DNA of 64,000 bases from Rhodobacteraceae bacterium DSL-40 (GCA_003258405.1 QKPN01000008.1:124001-188000), one strand, 5' to 3'. Numbered from the stretch's first letter, positions 1-9,945 are shown. Notes: generated from the sequence alone by a model not told the origin. Program-made: numbers and translations.

Positions 1-2
1 CG

Positions 3-1367
3 CAGAAGCAGCTCGTGGTCGGGGCGGACGGGCTCATCGCACTGGCCGATGCAGACAGCCCGACGCCGGAGCCGCCCGATGCGCCGGACGAGCCGAGCGA
101 ACCCGAGGTGGTCGATCCTCATACCGCGCGGGTCGTTGTGCTCACCGCGCTGCGGGATACCTTTGCCTCTGCCGGCAGCGAAGATGTCACGGTGGCCGGT
201 CTCGGCAATGCCGACCGCATCATCACCCGCGGCGGGGCCGACTGGCTGATCGGGGGCGACGGCAACGACAATCTCAGCGCCGGGGCGGGCAATGACACGC
301 TCGAGGGAGATACGGGCAACGACCGGCTGGACGGCGGGGACGGGGACGATCTCGCGCTCGGCGGCACGGGCCGGGACACGATCTATGGCCGTTTCGGCAA
401 CGACCGGATCTATGGCGGTGCGGATGCCGACAATCTGCGCGGCGATCACGGGCAGGACAGCCTCTCGGGCGGCGCCGGAAACGACCGGCTCGACGGGGGG
501 TATCACGAGGATCTGCTCTACGGCGGCGCGGGCAACGACCAGCTTCGGGGCGGCAACGGCGCAGACACGCTCTGCGGTGGCGCCGGATCGGACACGATCG
601 ATGGCGGGCGCGGCGCCGACTGCCTGGTCTTCCATGCCGACGACACCGGCACGGACCTCGTCCGAGGTTTCCGCATCGCCGAGGGCGACACCCTCGAGAT
701 CAACAACTTCACGGGCGGCTTCGAGGATCTTCAGATCTCGGAATACCGCCGGAGCGCGATGATCACCTTCGAGAACGGCGGCAAGATCATCCTCGACCGG
801 GTCCAGACCGCGAGCCTTACCGCGGATCAGTTCGCTTTCCATGCCGGAGATGCCACCGACCGCGATCTGCCCGAGGTGACGCTCGGCGGGTTCAGCGATC
901 CCGGCGCAGCGATAACCAGCCTCACCGACGGGAACGACACGCTCCGGCTCAGCGCCACGCACGGCATGGAAATCGACATGCTCGCCGGCAACGACACGCT
1001 GACCGCCGGCCGCGGCGCGGACACGATCCGGGGCGGCGCGGGCAACGACTACCTCAGCGGCGGCAGCGGCAATGACGAGATCTCGGGCGGCAGCGGCGCG
1101 GATGTGCTCTTCGGCCAGAGCGGCCGGGATGTCTTCGTCTTCAGCGCGAGCGATCTCGACGGAGCGGAAACGGATATCGTGCGCGATTTCAGCTGGAAAT
1201 ATGATCGGATCCGGCTCGAGGGGTTCTCGGCCGATTCCGTCGATGACCTGGTCTTCGGGGTCGATAACCGGCGGGCGCAGCTGGTGGTGGACGATCAGAC
1301 AATCGTGTTCCAGAACCTCCGCAATGCGGATATCTTTCACACGCATGACCTGATCGATTTCGCCTGA
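3..1367 (+). CDS. RTX calcium-binding repeat protein, 5' end outside window
   Basis: This is the C-terminal part of a secreted RTX (hemolysin-type calcium-binding) protein. The frame is open to the window edge and reads QKQLVVGADG before the first possible GTG at 15, so the gene very probably begins upstream. Two blocks of GGxGxDxL nonapeptide repeats are visible, about bases 225-640 and 930-1130, such as GGAGNDRLDGG and GGAGNDYLSGG. Each is followed by a beta-sandwich-like segment of the kind that caps RTX domains (FVFSASDLDGAETDIV near the end). In this family the repeats bind calcium and the C-terminus guides type I secretion. The cargo domain is not in view, so its activity (protease, lipase, adhesin) cannot be told. 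A Pro/Asp/Glu-rich linker precedes the first repeats. Confidence 0.85.
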   Translation, partial: QKQLVVGADGLIALADADSPTPEPPDAPDEPSEPEVVDPHTARVVVLTALRDTFASAGSEDVTVAGLGNADRIITRGGADWLIGGDGNDNLSAGAGNDTLEGDTGNDRLDGGDGDDLALGGTGRDTIYGRFGNDRIYGGADADNLRGDHGQDSLSGGAGNDRLDGGYHEDLLYGGAGNDQLRGGNGADTLCGGAGSDTIDGGRGADCLVFHADDTGTDLVRGFRIAEGDTLEINNFTGGFEDLQISEYRRSAMITFENGGKIILDRVQTASLTADQFAFHAGDATDRDLPEVTLGGFSDPGAAITSLTDGNDTLRLSATHGMEIDMLAGNDTLTAGRGADTIRGGAGNDYLSGGSGNDEISGGSGADVLFGQSGRDVFVFSASDLDGAETDIVRDFSWKYDRIRLEGFSADSVDDLVFGVDNRRAQLVVDDQTIVFQNLRNADIFHTHDLIDFA

Positions 1368-1374
1368 AGTGACC

Positions 1375-2118
1375 TCAGCCGCCGTCGACCGAAAGCGGCG
1401 GCGGTGTGAGGTCGAGGTCGATCCAGATCGGGAAATGATCGGAGGCCAGTCGGCTCGTGGCACTGATATGCACGCCGGTGGCAGCGCGGCCGAGTTCGCG
1501 GGAGAGCGCGAAGCGGTCGAGCGAGGCCATTAGGCGGCGGACGTGGAAGGTCTTGCCCGGGGTCACGATCTCGTAGTGGCGCGCGAGGCGGCCGAGCCCC
1601 TCGCGCTCCGACCATTCGTTGAAATCACCGCCGATCACCGTGGGCAGGCCCGGAAGGTTGGTGAGCCGGGCGTTGAGCGCATCGAGCTGCGAGCGGCGCG
1701 AGGTGCGCAGGAGGCCGAGATGGGCCGCCACCACGCGCAGCCGCCGCCCACCGGTGTCGAGCTCGGCAATCACCGCGCCGCGGGGCTCGAGGCCGGGCAG
1801 ATCGATCTGGATCACGGGGCCATGGAGCATGTCGGGCCGCGCGAGGATCGCGTTGCCGTGCCAGCCGAGGCTGCGGTCATTGCGGGCGACGAGGACGGGC
1901 ACCAGCCCGGTGCGGGCCTCGATCACGTCCCGCGGCAGCACGGTGGGACGGCCGAAGAGGCGGAGGTCGGCCTCCTGGAGCAGCACGATATCGGGGGAAA
2001 GCTCGGCCACCACGTCGAGCACGCGGCCTGGCCGGCGGCGGCGGTCGGTACCGACCGCCTTGCGGATATTATAGCTCACGACGCGCAGTTTCGACGTGAG
2101 CCGGCTCTTCTCTTTCAT
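1375..2118 (-). CDS. endonuclease/exonuclease/phosphatase family protein
   Basis: A 247-residue member of the EEP (DNase I-like) metal-dependent phosphoesterase superfamily. The expected motif series is present in order: YNIRK near residue 15, LLQEAD near 47, AAHLG near 132, GGDFNEW near 166, LDRF near 196 and SDHFPI near 225. These supply the metal-binding Asn/Glu and the catalytic Asp/His. There is no signal peptide, so it is probably cytoplasmic. I chose the ATG at 2118 because GAAGGA lies seven bases before it; an ATG two codons earlier (2124) sits too close to that site. It starts 11 bases after the stop of the upstream phospholipase D gene, so the two are probably cotranscribed, and this pairing suggests phospholipid or phosphodiester chemistry. 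The substrate is unknown. Confidence 0.85.
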   Translation of the reverse strand: MKEKSRLTSKLRVVSYNIRKAVGTDRRRRPGRVLDVVAELSPDIVLLQEADLRLFGRPTVLPRDVIEARTGLVPVLVARNDRSLGWHGNAILARPDMLHGPVIQIDLPGLEPRGAVIAELDTGGRRLRVVAAHLGLLRTSRRSQLDALNARLTNLPGLPTVIGGDFNEWSEREGLGRLARHYEIVTPGKTFHVRRLMASLDRFALSRELGRAATGVHISATSRLASDHFPIWIDLDLTPPPLSVDGG

Positions 2119-2129
2119 CGGCATGTCCT

Positions 2130-3515
2130 TCAAAGCACGGGGGCCGCAAGGCGGAAGGCGCCCTCGGCGATGCGCCGGGGCAGGCTTGCCTGCGGCGGTC
2201 CTTCGCTGCAGAGCCCGCACTGGTCCTCGAACCAGCGCTCGAGGTGCGCCACGGTTCCCGCGTCATAGGCAAAGAGCGCCGCCTCGAAGTTGAGATACAT
2301 CGAGCGGACGTCGAAATTCGCCGAACCGAGCCAGGCAAAATCGTCGATGATCCCGGCCTTGGCATGGATCATCCGGCGGTCGCGGGTGAGGAAGACCCGG
2401 CCGCCGGCATCGGCAAGCCCGCGGATGTAGATGCCGCGGGCGAGATCGGCGAGGGTCTGATTCGACTTCGCGGGCACGAGCAGGCGGACGTCGAGCCCCC
2501 GCAGCGTCGCGATGTTGAGCGCGTGCGCGAGCTGATCGGTCGGCAGGTAGTAGGGTGTGACGATCCAGACCCGGCTCTCGGCGCGGTGGATCGCGGCGAC
2601 GAGCCCGTCGTGGAGCGTGTCGCCCGAGATGTCCGGGCCCGAGGGGATCGGCTGGAGCACGGCGTTGCCCTCCCGGACGGCCGCGCAGCGGATCTCTGAG
2701 GGCTGGATTTCCCCGGCCTCGGGAGCGGCCCGGCGATGGGCGGCGTCGAGATCGGAGGCCAGGATGTCGGAATAGGCGCGGATGGCCGGGCCTTGGAGCG
2801 CGAAGGACAGGTCGGTCCAGAGGGCGGGCGCCGCGGCGTTGGCCGACATGTAGGCGCGGCCGACGTTCATGCCGCCCGCAAACACCCGGCAGCCGTCGGC
2901 GACGAGCGTCTTGCGGTGGTTGCGGAGGTTGAGGCGCCCCCGGCCGGGCAACCCGAGGAAGGGCGAGGAGAAGAGCACCTCGCCGCCGGCCTCGCGGAGC
3001 CGCTCGAGCGCCTGACGCGGCCGGGAGAGCCCGCCGAAGCGGTCGATCATCAGGCGCACACGAATGCCCTCACGGGCACGTCGGGTGAGAAGCTCGACGA
3101 AGGCCCGGCCGATCTCGTCATTCTCGACGATGTAGAATTCCGCGTCGATGGTATGCTCCGCGCCCGTGATGAGGCGGTTGAGGCCCGTGAAGGCGGTGGC
3201 CCCATCCTCGAAGATCTCGATCCGGTTGCCACTGCGCGCGCCCGGCATACCGAGTTCGCGGAAGAAGATATCCATGGCTGCGGCCGGGGGCTCGATCCGG
3301 TCGGGTTCGGAGAAGTTGAGGTGGGAGGCGCGGTAGGGCTTGCGGACGCCGAAGGCGAGAAACATCGGCAGCGCAAGATACGGCAGCAGGAAGACGAAGA
3401 GCAGCCAGGCGGCGGTCGATTGCGGCGAGCGGCGCTGCTGGACGAGAAGCAGCACGGCAAAGAGCGCGAGGGTTCCCCCGAAGACGATCTCGAGATGGGC
3501 CGTTAGCCAGGTCAC
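2130..3515 (-). CDS. phospholipase D / cardiolipin synthase family protein
   Basis: A 461-residue membrane-anchored protein of the bacterial cardiolipin synthase (ClsA-like) branch of the phospholipase D superfamily. Two N-terminal hydrophobic segments (about residues 8-28 and 35-55) resemble the PLDc_N anchor. They are followed by two HKD active-site motifs: HRKTLVAD near residue 200 and HAKAGIID near 383. Such enzymes condense two phosphatidylglycerols, or use phosphatidylethanolamine, to make cardiolipin at the inner membrane. The GTG at 3515 is preferred because GGAGG lies six bases upstream; the frame stays open to 3641, but that extension is Arg-rich and unlike the family. The last codons lie just before the start of the EEP gene. 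A different phosphatidyl transfer or hydrolysis reaction is possible. Confidence 0.85.
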   Translation of the reverse strand: MTWLTAHLEIVFGGTLALFAVLLLVQQRRSPQSTAAWLLFVFLLPYLALPMFLAFGVRKPYRASHLNFSEPDRIEPPAAAMDIFFRELGMPGARSGNRIEIFEDGATAFTGLNRLITGAEHTIDAEFYIVENDEIGRAFVELLTRRAREGIRVRLMIDRFGGLSRPRQALERLREAGGEVLFSSPFLGLPGRGRLNLRNHRKTLVADGCRVFAGGMNVGRAYMSANAAAPALWTDLSFALQGPAIRAYSDILASDLDAAHRRAAPEAGEIQPSEIRCAAVREGNAVLQPIPSGPDISGDTLHDGLVAAIHRAESRVWIVTPYYLPTDQLAHALNIATLRGLDVRLLVPAKSNQTLADLARGIYIRGLADAGGRVFLTRDRRMIHAKAGIIDDFAWLGSANFDVRSMYLNFEAALFAYDAGTVAHLERWFEDQCGLCSEGPPQASLPRRIAEGAFRLAAPVL

Positions 3516-3716
3516 CGGCGACCTCCGTTGCTCGGGGGACCGTGTTCGGGGGCGGGTTTCGCGCGCATTCCGGAAGCCTCGTTGCTCGATCCGGCCGCGG
3601 GCGCACGGACGGATAATCTGGGAACTCGCCTGACTGTGCATCGCGATGCGGGGGGGTCAATGCGGAAGTGCAGGATGGAGCGGGATTTGGCGTCCATCTA
3701 AATAACATAACTAACA

Positions 3717-3941
3717 TTATGCCGATATTTTCTGGCAGGCGGTCGCTGTGCGCAGCGGCTGGATCGTGTCGGAACTCAGATTTCGCGTCAGATCCCGGAA
3801 TGCCTCGTCCGAGATCGGGCGAAGTCCCATCGCGCGTCCGACATTGAGCTGCCAACTGATGGTAGCGAAACGATCCCGGTGGTATTTGCCGCTGAATACC
3901 AGCTTCTTTAACTCGAGACCGGCGGAGCGATCCTGAGCCAT
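3717..3941 (-). CDS. small hypothetical protein
   Basis: A possible 74-residue protein that I do not recognise. It has balanced, protein-like composition (for example LKKLVFSGKYHRDRF and ISDEAFRDLTRNL), with no signal peptide or membrane segment. The surrounding DNA, about 3690-3950, is visibly less GC-rich than its neighbours, with an AT stretch at 3699-3722 just beyond its stop, which suggests transferred or remnant DNA. The ribosome-binding site is weak: only GAAG two bases before the ATG. The rest of the space between the phospholipase D gene and comEC (3516-4071) holds nothing else I can identify. It may be a remnant rather than an active gene. Confidence 0.4.
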   Translation of the reverse strand: MAQDRSAGLELKKLVFSGKYHRDRFATISWQLNVGRAMGLRPISDEAFRDLTRNLSSDTIQPLRTATACQKISA

Positions 3942-4071
3942 CTTCGGTCATGCGCACGGCTTCGCAGGCTGGAGCCCTGCCGGCGATCGGCCCCCCCTGA
4001 CGCACCGCCTGTCATGAAAGAGAGAGGCGTGCCACGCCCGCGAAAGGTTGCCGCATCGGTCCAGGGGCAAA

Positions 4072-6135
4072 TCAGAAGTCGGGTCGGGTCCAGGGGCGGT
4101 CGGGGCTGCTGGTCCGGGCGCCGGTGACGCGGAGGCGGCCGTCCTCCCGCCGGATGGCGAGCGCACCCTCCCGGCGCAGGCGTTCGGCGCCGATGAAGAG
4201 GCAGCGCCCGCCGGGGCTTTCGCGCCAGCCGGGCGCGATGAGGATAGCCGCGCCCTCGCAGGTCTCGGCGGCATCCACGGGCGGCTTGCTGCTGCCGAGA
4301 TAGATGATGCGGCCGCCGTCCGGCCCGCCCGGGAGATCCATCGCGGCGAAGCCCCGGCGGCGCTCCATGCCGCTCCGGGCATAGGCTTCGGCCTGGGGCG
4401 CGGCGTCGCCGTCATTGCCGAGCCAGATCGAGGCCGCGAAGCTGTTGCCGCTCGCCGAATTCACCACGCGGCCCGCAGGGCTTTGGACGCCAAAGAGCCG
4501 GCCGTTTTCGGCGACGAGCACATCCGGCCGATCCGCTGCGGCCCAGAGGCCAAAGCCGAGCGCAAGCGGCAGGAGGGCAAGACTCCTGCCCCGGCCGACC
4601 CAGAGCACGGCGAAGATGCCGCCGAAGGCAATGAGCGCAAGGGCTGCGGGCGGTCCCGCCGGAATCGCCCGGACCGCACCGCCGAGCCCTGCAACAAAGG
4701 TTGCGACGGCAAGGATGTAATCGATGCCGAGCCCCATGATCCGGAGCGCGAGGGGCGCCAGGCCGATGGGCGCGAGAAGGCCCGCCAGCACGCCGGCAGG
4801 CATCACCACGAGCCCCATCGCAGGCACGGCAAGGATGTTGGCGAGCAGCCCGTATTGCGACAGCGTGTTGAAATGGAAGGCGGAGATCGGCGCAGTCGCA
4901 AGCCCCGCCACGAAGGACGTCGCGGCGACGCCGATCACCGGCCGCACGAAGCGCCAGCGCGGATCGGTCTGTGTCTCGCGCCACCAGGCCCGCCCGCGCA
5001 GCCATTCGAAGGCGGCGATGAGCGCGGTGGTGGCGGCAAAGGACATCTGGAATCCCGCCTCGGTGAGGCTCTCGGGTTCCCGGACCAGAATGATGGTGGC
5101 GGCGAGCGCCACCGAGCGCAGGGTGAGCGCGGGCCGGTCGAGCAGGACGGCGACGAGCACCACGGCGGTCATGATGAAGGCGCGTTGGGTCGCGACACTC
5201 GCCCCCGAGAGCGCGAGATAGGCCGCCGCTGCACCGAGCGCGACAACGGCCGCGATCTTCTTGGTGTTGTACCAGAGCGCGATGCGGGGCACGAGCGCGA
5301 GGCCGCGGCGGATGGCGGCGAAGACGAAGCCCGCGAGCAGGCCCATGTGGAGACCCGAGATCGCGAGAAGATGGGCGAGGTTCGAGCGGCGGAGCGCGGT
5401 AACGTCCTCGGGAGAGACGGCGGAGCGATCACCGGTCAGCAGGGCCGCGGCGAAACCGCCGGTCGGACCGGGCAGCGCGGCCTGGATCGCGCGGGAGAGC
5501 GCGATGCGGGTGGCGAAGAGCCCCTGCCGCCAGCCACCGCCTTCGGCACGGCGCTCGAGGAAGGGCGTGTTGCTGTAGCCGATCGCGCCGAGCGCCTCGA
5601 ACCAGGCATAGCGACGGAAGTCGAAGCCGCCGGGCTCGGCCGGTGCGGAGGGGGGCGAGAGCCGGGCCTGGCCAAGGATGCGCAGACCGGGCTGGAGCAC
5701 GTCCGCTGGCGTCGCGGGGTCGAGCGAGATGCGGACACGCGCGGGCGTGCGCAAGGGGTCGAGGCCATAGATGATGACGTGATCGAGAGTGACGCGGGGC
5801 CGGTCGCTCGCCGAGCGATCAAGCCCGACCACCCTGCCCTCCACATTCACCGTCATGGCGCGGGACAGCACGGGCGCGCCGACCTCGTGGGTGCGCCATC
5901 CGGCAAGGCAGAGGCCGAGGAGCGGCAGGAGCGCGGCGAGAATGACGACGCGGGCCATCGGCCCGGCCCGCAGGAGCGAGCCCGCACCCATTGCGACGAG
6001 CGCCCCTAGGGTTGCAAACATCCAGGGCTCCGGTTCGCGCGGCAGGGCGAAATAGACGCCTATGCCTAGCCCCAGAAACACCGGGATCCAGAGCGGCAGG
6101 TTACGGCGCTGGGATTCGGCAAGGGCGGTCAGCAT
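4072..6135 (-). CDS. comEC: ComEC/Rec2 family competence/DNA uptake protein
   Basis: A 687-residue polytopic membrane protein of the ComEC/Rec2 family, the channel that carries single-stranded DNA across the inner membrane during natural transformation. The N-terminal DUF4131/OB-like region (about residues 15-190) is followed by the competence domain with the diagnostic LLAISGLHMGLLAGF near residue 250 and many hydrophobic helices to about residue 520. The C-terminal part is soluble, but I do not see the HxHxDH signature of the beta-lactamase-like nuclease domain that many ComEC proteins carry, so it may lack that activity or have a degenerate version. The ATG at 6135 is preceded by GGAA. It is transcribed away from gltX; comEC beside gltX-gltA is an order I associate with Rhodobacterales chromosomes. 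Confidence 0.9.
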   Translation of the reverse strand: MLTALAESQRRNLPLWIPVFLGLGIGVYFALPREPEPWMFATLGALVAMGAGSLLRAGPMARVVILAALLPLLGLCLAGWRTHEVGAPVLSRAMTVNVEGRVVGLDRSASDRPRVTLDHVIIYGLDPLRTPARVRISLDPATPADVLQPGLRILGQARLSPPSAPAEPGGFDFRRYAWFEALGAIGYSNTPFLERRAEGGGWRQGLFATRIALSRAIQAALPGPTGGFAAALLTGDRSAVSPEDVTALRRSNLAHLLAISGLHMGLLAGFVFAAIRRGLALVPRIALWYNTKKIAAVVALGAAAAYLALSGASVATQRAFIMTAVVLVAVLLDRPALTLRSVALAATIILVREPESLTEAGFQMSFAATTALIAAFEWLRGRAWWRETQTDPRWRFVRPVIGVAATSFVAGLATAPISAFHFNTLSQYGLLANILAVPAMGLVVMPAGVLAGLLAPIGLAPLALRIMGLGIDYILAVATFVAGLGGAVRAIPAGPPAALALIAFGGIFAVLWVGRGRSLALLPLALGFGLWAAADRPDVLVAENGRLFGVQSPAGRVVNSASGNSFAASIWLGNDGDAAPQAEAYARSGMERRRGFAAMDLPGGPDGGRIIYLGSSKPPVDAAETCEGAAILIAPGWRESPGGRCLFIGAERLRREGALAIRREDGRLRVTGARTSSPDRPWTRPDF

Positions 6136-6308
6136 GATGCGAGTTCCGCGGGCGTGCAGGGAAGCGGTTCGGACGGAGCGCCTCCGCTCCGGGCTCCCGC
6201 GCCCGCAGATGCCGGTGTGCGATGCCGCCGGGCCACCTCCCTTGTTCTCCCGTCCGGAAATCGCCTAAGAGAACGCTAATCCGACCAAGGTTGCCGAGAG
6301 GTTAACGA

Positions 6309-7736
6309 ATGCCCGCTCCCAAACCCGTCGTCACGCGCTTCGCCCCCTCGCCCACTGGCTATCTTCATATCGGCGGCGCGCGCACGGCACTCTTCAACTG
6401 GCTCTATGCCCGGCACATGGGCGGCCGCTTCCTCCTGCGGATCGAGGATACCGACCGCGCCCGTTCGACGCCCGAGGCAACCGCGGCGATCTTCGAGGGG
6501 CTCCGCTGGCTCGGGCTCGACTGGGACGGCGAGCCGGTCAGCCAGTTCGAGCGCGCCGGGCGCCATGCGGAGGTCGCGGCGGAGATGCTGGCGGCCGGGA
6601 AGGCCTACCGCTGCTATGCGACGCCCGAGGAGATCGCTGCCTTCCGCGAGGCGGCGAAGGCGGAGGGGCGCCCGCCTCTCTTCCTCTCGCCCTGGCGCGA
6701 TGCCGATCCGGCAAGCGCTCCCGAGGGCGCGCCGTTCGCCGTGCGGCTGAAGGCGCCGCGCGAGGGCGTGACGGTGGTGCGCGACGAGGTGCAGGGCGAA
6801 GTCACCTGGCGGAACGAGACGCTCGACGACCTCATTCTGCTGCGCTCGGACGGCACCCCGACCTACATGCTTGCGGTGGTGGTGGACGATCACGACATGG
6901 GCGTGACCCACGTTATCCGCGGCGATGACCACCTGACCAACACCGCGCGCCAGACGCTGATCTATCAGGCGATGGGCTGGGACGTGCCGGTCTTTGCCCA
7001 TATCCCGCTCATCCACGGGCCGGACGGCAAGAAGCTTTCCAAGCGCCATGGCGCACTTGGGGTCGAGGCCTATCGGGAGATGGGCTACCTGCCCGAAGCG
7101 ATGCGCAACTATCTCGCCCGGCTCGGCTGGAGCCACGGCGACGAGGAGTTCTTCACAACGCCGCAGGCGGTGGAGTGGTTCGACCTGCCGCAGATCGGGA
7201 AATCGCCGGCGCGATTCGACTTCGCGAAGCTGGAGAATCTCTGCGGACAACATATTCGTGCCTCGGAAGATGATGTCCTGCTCGCCCATATCGAGGATTA
7301 TCTTGCAGCGCATGGTCACGCCCCCCTGCCCGATCGGGTGCGTGCGCAGGTTCTGAGGGCCATGCCCGGCCTCAAGGAGCGTGCGAAGACCATACCTCAA
7401 CTCCTTGAAATGGCGAGGTTTGCAACCGAATCGAGACCCTTTGAGCCCGACGCCGCGGCCCGCAAGGCGCTCGCCAATGTATCCCAACGTATGCTCATTG
7501 ATTTGACCTCGCGCCTGCAACATGCTAGCTGGACCGCGAGTGAGCTGGAGGGTGTCGTGCGCGAATTTGCACAAGCGGAATCCCTGGGCCTCGGCAAGAT
7601 CGCCCAGCCGCTGCGCGCCGCATTGACCGGCCGCACCGTCTCGCCAAGTGTCTTCGACATGATGGAAATCCTCGGAAAAGAAGAGTCCTTGGCCCGGATC
7701 GAGGATTGTGCGGAGGCGCTCACCACGAATTCCTGA
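6309..7736 (+). CDS. gltX: glutamate--tRNA ligase
   Basis: A class I aminoacyl-tRNA synthetase of 475 residues, the normal length for bacterial GluRS. It charges tRNA-Glu (and in many alphaproteobacteria also tRNA-Gln, as the first step of the amidotransferase route). The N-terminus carries the ATP-binding HIGH motif as [17 protein letters not shown] near residue 16. The second class I motif, KMSKS, appears as KKLSKRHG near residue 241. GAGAGG lies nine bases before the ATG. It is followed about 100 bases later by gltA in the same direction. Alphaproteobacteria often have two GluRS paralogues; sequence alone does not tell whether this is the essential copy or the discriminating paralogue. Confidence 0.96.
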   Translation: MPAPKPVVTRFAPSPTGYLHIGGARTALFNWLYARHMGGRFLLRIEDTDRARSTPEATAAIFEGLRWLGLDWDGEPVSQFERAGRHAEVAAEMLAAGKAYRCYATPEEIAAFREAAKAEGRPPLFLSPWRDADPASAPEGAPFAVRLKAPREGVTVVRDEVQGEVTWRNETLDDLILLRSDGTPTYMLAVVVDDHDMGVTHVIRGDDHLTNTARQTLIYQAMGWDVPVFAHIPLIHGPDGKKLSKRHGALGVEAYREMGYLPEAMRNYLARLGWSHGDEEFFTTPQAVEWFDLPQIGKSPARFDFAKLENLCGQHIRASEDDVLLAHIEDYLAAHGHAPLPDRVRAQVLRAMPGLKERAKTIPQLLEMARFATESRPFEPDAAARKALANVSQRMLIDLTSRLQHASWTASELEGVVREFAQAESLGLGKIAQPLRAALTGRTVSPSVFDMMEILGKEESLARIEDCAEALTTNS

Positions 7737-7840
7737 TGCCCGACGGGCCCCAGGGGCAATCGCGGCGCGGACCGGCTCCCGCCGCCGCGGATAACAGGGT
7801 GGCCGCAGTCCCGGCGGACCCAAGACAGAGGGAAAGACGC

Positions 7841-9139
7841 ATGCACGACCAGTCCACAGAGAGCGCCAAGCTGACCCTGAAGGGCACTACCTACGACCTC
7901 CCCGTCTATTCTGGAACGATCGGCCCGGACGTTATCGACATCGGCAAGCTCTACGCTGAGGCTGGCGTCTTCACCTTCGACCCCGGATACACCTCCACCG
8001 GGTCCTGCGAGAGCTCGATCACCTATATCGACGGCGAGAAAGGGGAGCTTCTCTACCGCGGATATCCGATCGAGCAGCTCGCGGAGAAATCCCACTTCCT
8101 GGAAGTCTGCTATCTGCTTCTTTACGGTGAGCTGCCGACCGCCGCACAGATGGAAGACTTCGAGACCCGTGTGACCAACCACACGATGCTTCACGAGCAG
8201 CTGGCTTACTTCTTCCGCGGCTTCCGGCGCGACGCGCATCCGATGGCCGTGGTCTGCGGCGCGATGGGCGCCATGTCGGCCTTCTATCACGACTCGACCG
8301 ATATCAACGATCCCTGGCAGCGCGAAGTCGCGACCATCCGCATGATCGCGAAGATGCCGACGCTGGTCTCCTGGGCCTACAAGTATTCGATCGGCCAGCC
8401 GTTCGTGTATCCCAACAACTCGCTCGACTACGCCTCGAACTTCCTCAACATGTGCTTCTCGGTTCCGGCCGCGGAATACCACGTCGATCCGATCCTTTCC
8501 CGCGCGATGGACCGGATCTTCACTCTTCATGCCGATCACGAGCAGAACGCCTCGACCTCGACGGTGCGTCTTGCCTCCTCCTCGGGCGCGAACCCGTTCG
8601 CCTGTGTCGCGGCGGGTGTGGCCTGTCTCTGGGGTCCGGCGCATGGCGGTGCGAACGAGGCCTGCCTCAGGATGCTGCGCGAGATCGGCTCGGTCGACCG
8701 TATCCCGGAATACATCAAGAAGGCGAAGGACAAGGACGATCCGTTCCGCCTCATGGGCTTCGGACACCGGGTCTACAAGAACTTCGACCCGCGCGCGAAG
8801 GTGATGAAGCAGTCGGCGGACGAGGTGCTGGGCCTTCTCGGCATCGAGAACAACCCGACGCTGCAGGTTGCCAAGGAACTCGAGCGGATCGCGCTGGAAG
8901 ACGAGTATTTCGTCGAGAAGAAGCTCTATCCGAACGTCGACTTCTACTCGGGCATCATCCTCGACGCGATGGGCTTCCCGACCTCGATGTTCACGCCGAT
9001 CTTCGCGCTGGCGCGCACGGTCGGCTGGATCTCGCAGTGGAAGGAAATGCTCGAAGATCCGAAGGCGCGCATCGGGCGCCCGCGTCAGCTCTACACTGGT
9101 GCAGCCTTTCGCGACTACACGGATGTCGAGAACCGCTGA
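7841..9139 (+). CDS. gltA: citrate synthase
   Basis: A 432-residue type II (hexameric, Gram-negative-type) citrate synthase that condenses acetyl-CoA with oxaloacetate to open the TCA cycle. The catalytic residues are visible: His in [11 protein letters not shown] near residue 268, His in [12 protein letters not shown] near 308, and Asp in VDFYSGI near 367. The N-terminal beta-rich domain of type II enzymes ([13 protein letters not shown] onward) is present. The ATG at 7841 follows AGAGGGA with suitable spacing; the frame is open further upstream but that part is not protein-like. The next gene starts inside its last 17 bases, which suggests translational coupling. Confidence 0.97.
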   Translation: MHDQSTESAKLTLKGTTYDLPVYSGTIGPDVIDIGKLYAEAGVFTFDPGYTSTGSCESSITYIDGEKGELLYRGYPIEQLAEKSHFLEVCYLLLYGELPTAAQMEDFETRVTNHTMLHEQLAYFFRGFRRDAHPMAVVCGAMGAMSAFYHDSTDINDPWQREVATIRMIAKMPTLVSWAYKYSIGQPFVYPNNSLDYASNFLNMCFSVPAAEYHVDPILSRAMDRIFTLHADHEQNASTSTVRLASSSGANPFACVAAGVACLWGPAHGGANEACLRMLREIGSVDRIPEYIKKAKDKDDPFRLMGFGHRVYKNFDPRAKVMKQSADEVLGLLGIENNPTLQVAKELERIALEDEYFVEKKLYPNVDFYSGIILDAMGFPTSMFTPIFALARTVGWISQWKEMLEDPKARIGRPRQLYTGAAFRDYTDVENR

Positions 9140-9617
9140 ACCCAAGCGGAGCACATCGCTCCGCCGCGTGGTCGCCGAGGCCGAAGCACTTGGTCTCGGC
9201 ATCACGCCGGTCCGGCTCGAGGATGGAACACGGACGGCCGCCGACGCGGCGGCCGCCTGCGGCTGCACGGTCGGGCAGATCGTGAAGTCGATCATCTTCC
9301 GCGTCGCGGAGAGCGACCGGCATGTGCTGTTCCTGACCGCCGGCGACAATCAGGTCGATCCTGCAAAGGCTGGCGCCCTGGTCGGTGCGCCGCTCGAGAA
9401 GGCTGATGCCGCAGGGATCCGCAAGCATACCGGATTTGCCATTGGCGGCGTCTCGCCGCTGGGGCATGTGACGCCGATCGAGACATTCTTCGATCCCGAT
9501 CTGCTTTCCTATGACGTGGTCTGGGCCGCCGCCGGCACGCCGCACCACGTGTTTTCCGTCGCACCCCAGGCGCTGGCGGAAGCGCTTCGGCCGAAGGTCG
9601 CACCCTTTACCGCCTGA
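9123..9617 (+). CDS. YbaK/EbsC-type aminoacyl-tRNA deacylase
   Basis: A 164-residue single-domain protein of the YbaK/ProX trans-editing family, which hydrolyses mischarged aminoacyl-tRNAs (often Cys- or Ala-tRNA-Pro). The conserved lysine lies in QIVKSIIFR near residue 57, and the glycine-rich loop reads [12 protein letters not shown] near residue 107. The start at 9123 overlaps the end of gltA by 17 bases; the frame extends further upstream within gltA, but only from this ATG is the sequence family-like. Its 3' end overlaps the convergent HNH gene by 11 bases. The tRNA specificity cannot be read from the sequence. Confidence 0.88.
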   Translation: MSRTAEPKRSTSLRRVVAEAEALGLGITPVRLEDGTRTAADAAAACGCTVGQIVKSIIFRVAESDRHVLFLTAGDNQVDPAKAGALVGAPLEKADAAGIRKHTGFAIGGVSPLGHVTPIETFFDPDLLSYDVVWAAAGTPHHVFSVAPQALAEALRPKVAPFTA

Positions 9618-9945
9618 CAGCCCTGCTCTGGCGGCGCCGGCCGCCGCCGGGCATCGGGGTGCGGGAACGGAAACCCGGACGGCGCTTCGCAACCCAGGCA
9701 ATGAAGCGGGCAAGCCGGGGATGGCCACGCAGGGCATCAAGGCTCGCGTAGTCGCGGGCCAGTTCGGTTTCGGTCAGCGTCGCATGGATCTCCGCATGGC
9801 AGATCTGGTGCAGCAGCACCGTCTCGCCCCCCTTCCCGCCCCGGAGCTTCGGGACGAGATGGTGGCGGCTTTGCCGCACGCCGGGCGGGATCGGGCGGCT
9901 GCAAAGGCCGCAGAGCGGATCCTCCTCCATGCCATCTGCCGCCAT
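9607..9945 (-). CDS. small HNH-fold protein
   Basis: A 112-residue protein with an HNH endonuclease-like core. CGLCSRPI near residue 13 supplies one Cys pair. HHLVPK near residue 28 is the first conserved His block. LHQICHAEIHA near residue 45 carries the second, with ICHAEIH in place of the usual N-H segment. Standalone proteins of this size are widespread in alphaproteobacteria and may nick DNA, but their roles are mostly unknown. The C-terminus is basic (RRPGFRS onward), which would suit nucleic-acid binding. It begins eight bases after the stop of the lysozyme-inhibitor-like gene and probably shares its transcript; its 3' end overlaps the deacylase gene by 11 bases. Confidence 0.75.
   Translation of the reverse strand: MAADGMEEDPLCGLCSRPIPPGVRQSRHHLVPKLRGGKGGETVLLHQICHAEIHATLTETELARDYASLDALRGHPRLARFIAWVAKRRPGFRSRTPMPGGGRRRQSRAVRR

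Noticed and set aside
1372-1412. Hairpin between the RTX and EEP genes as a terminator
   Set aside because: ACCTCA/TGAGGT and GCCGCCG/CGGCGGC can pair, but there is a four-base bulge and most of it is EEP coding sequence; too uncertain to list.
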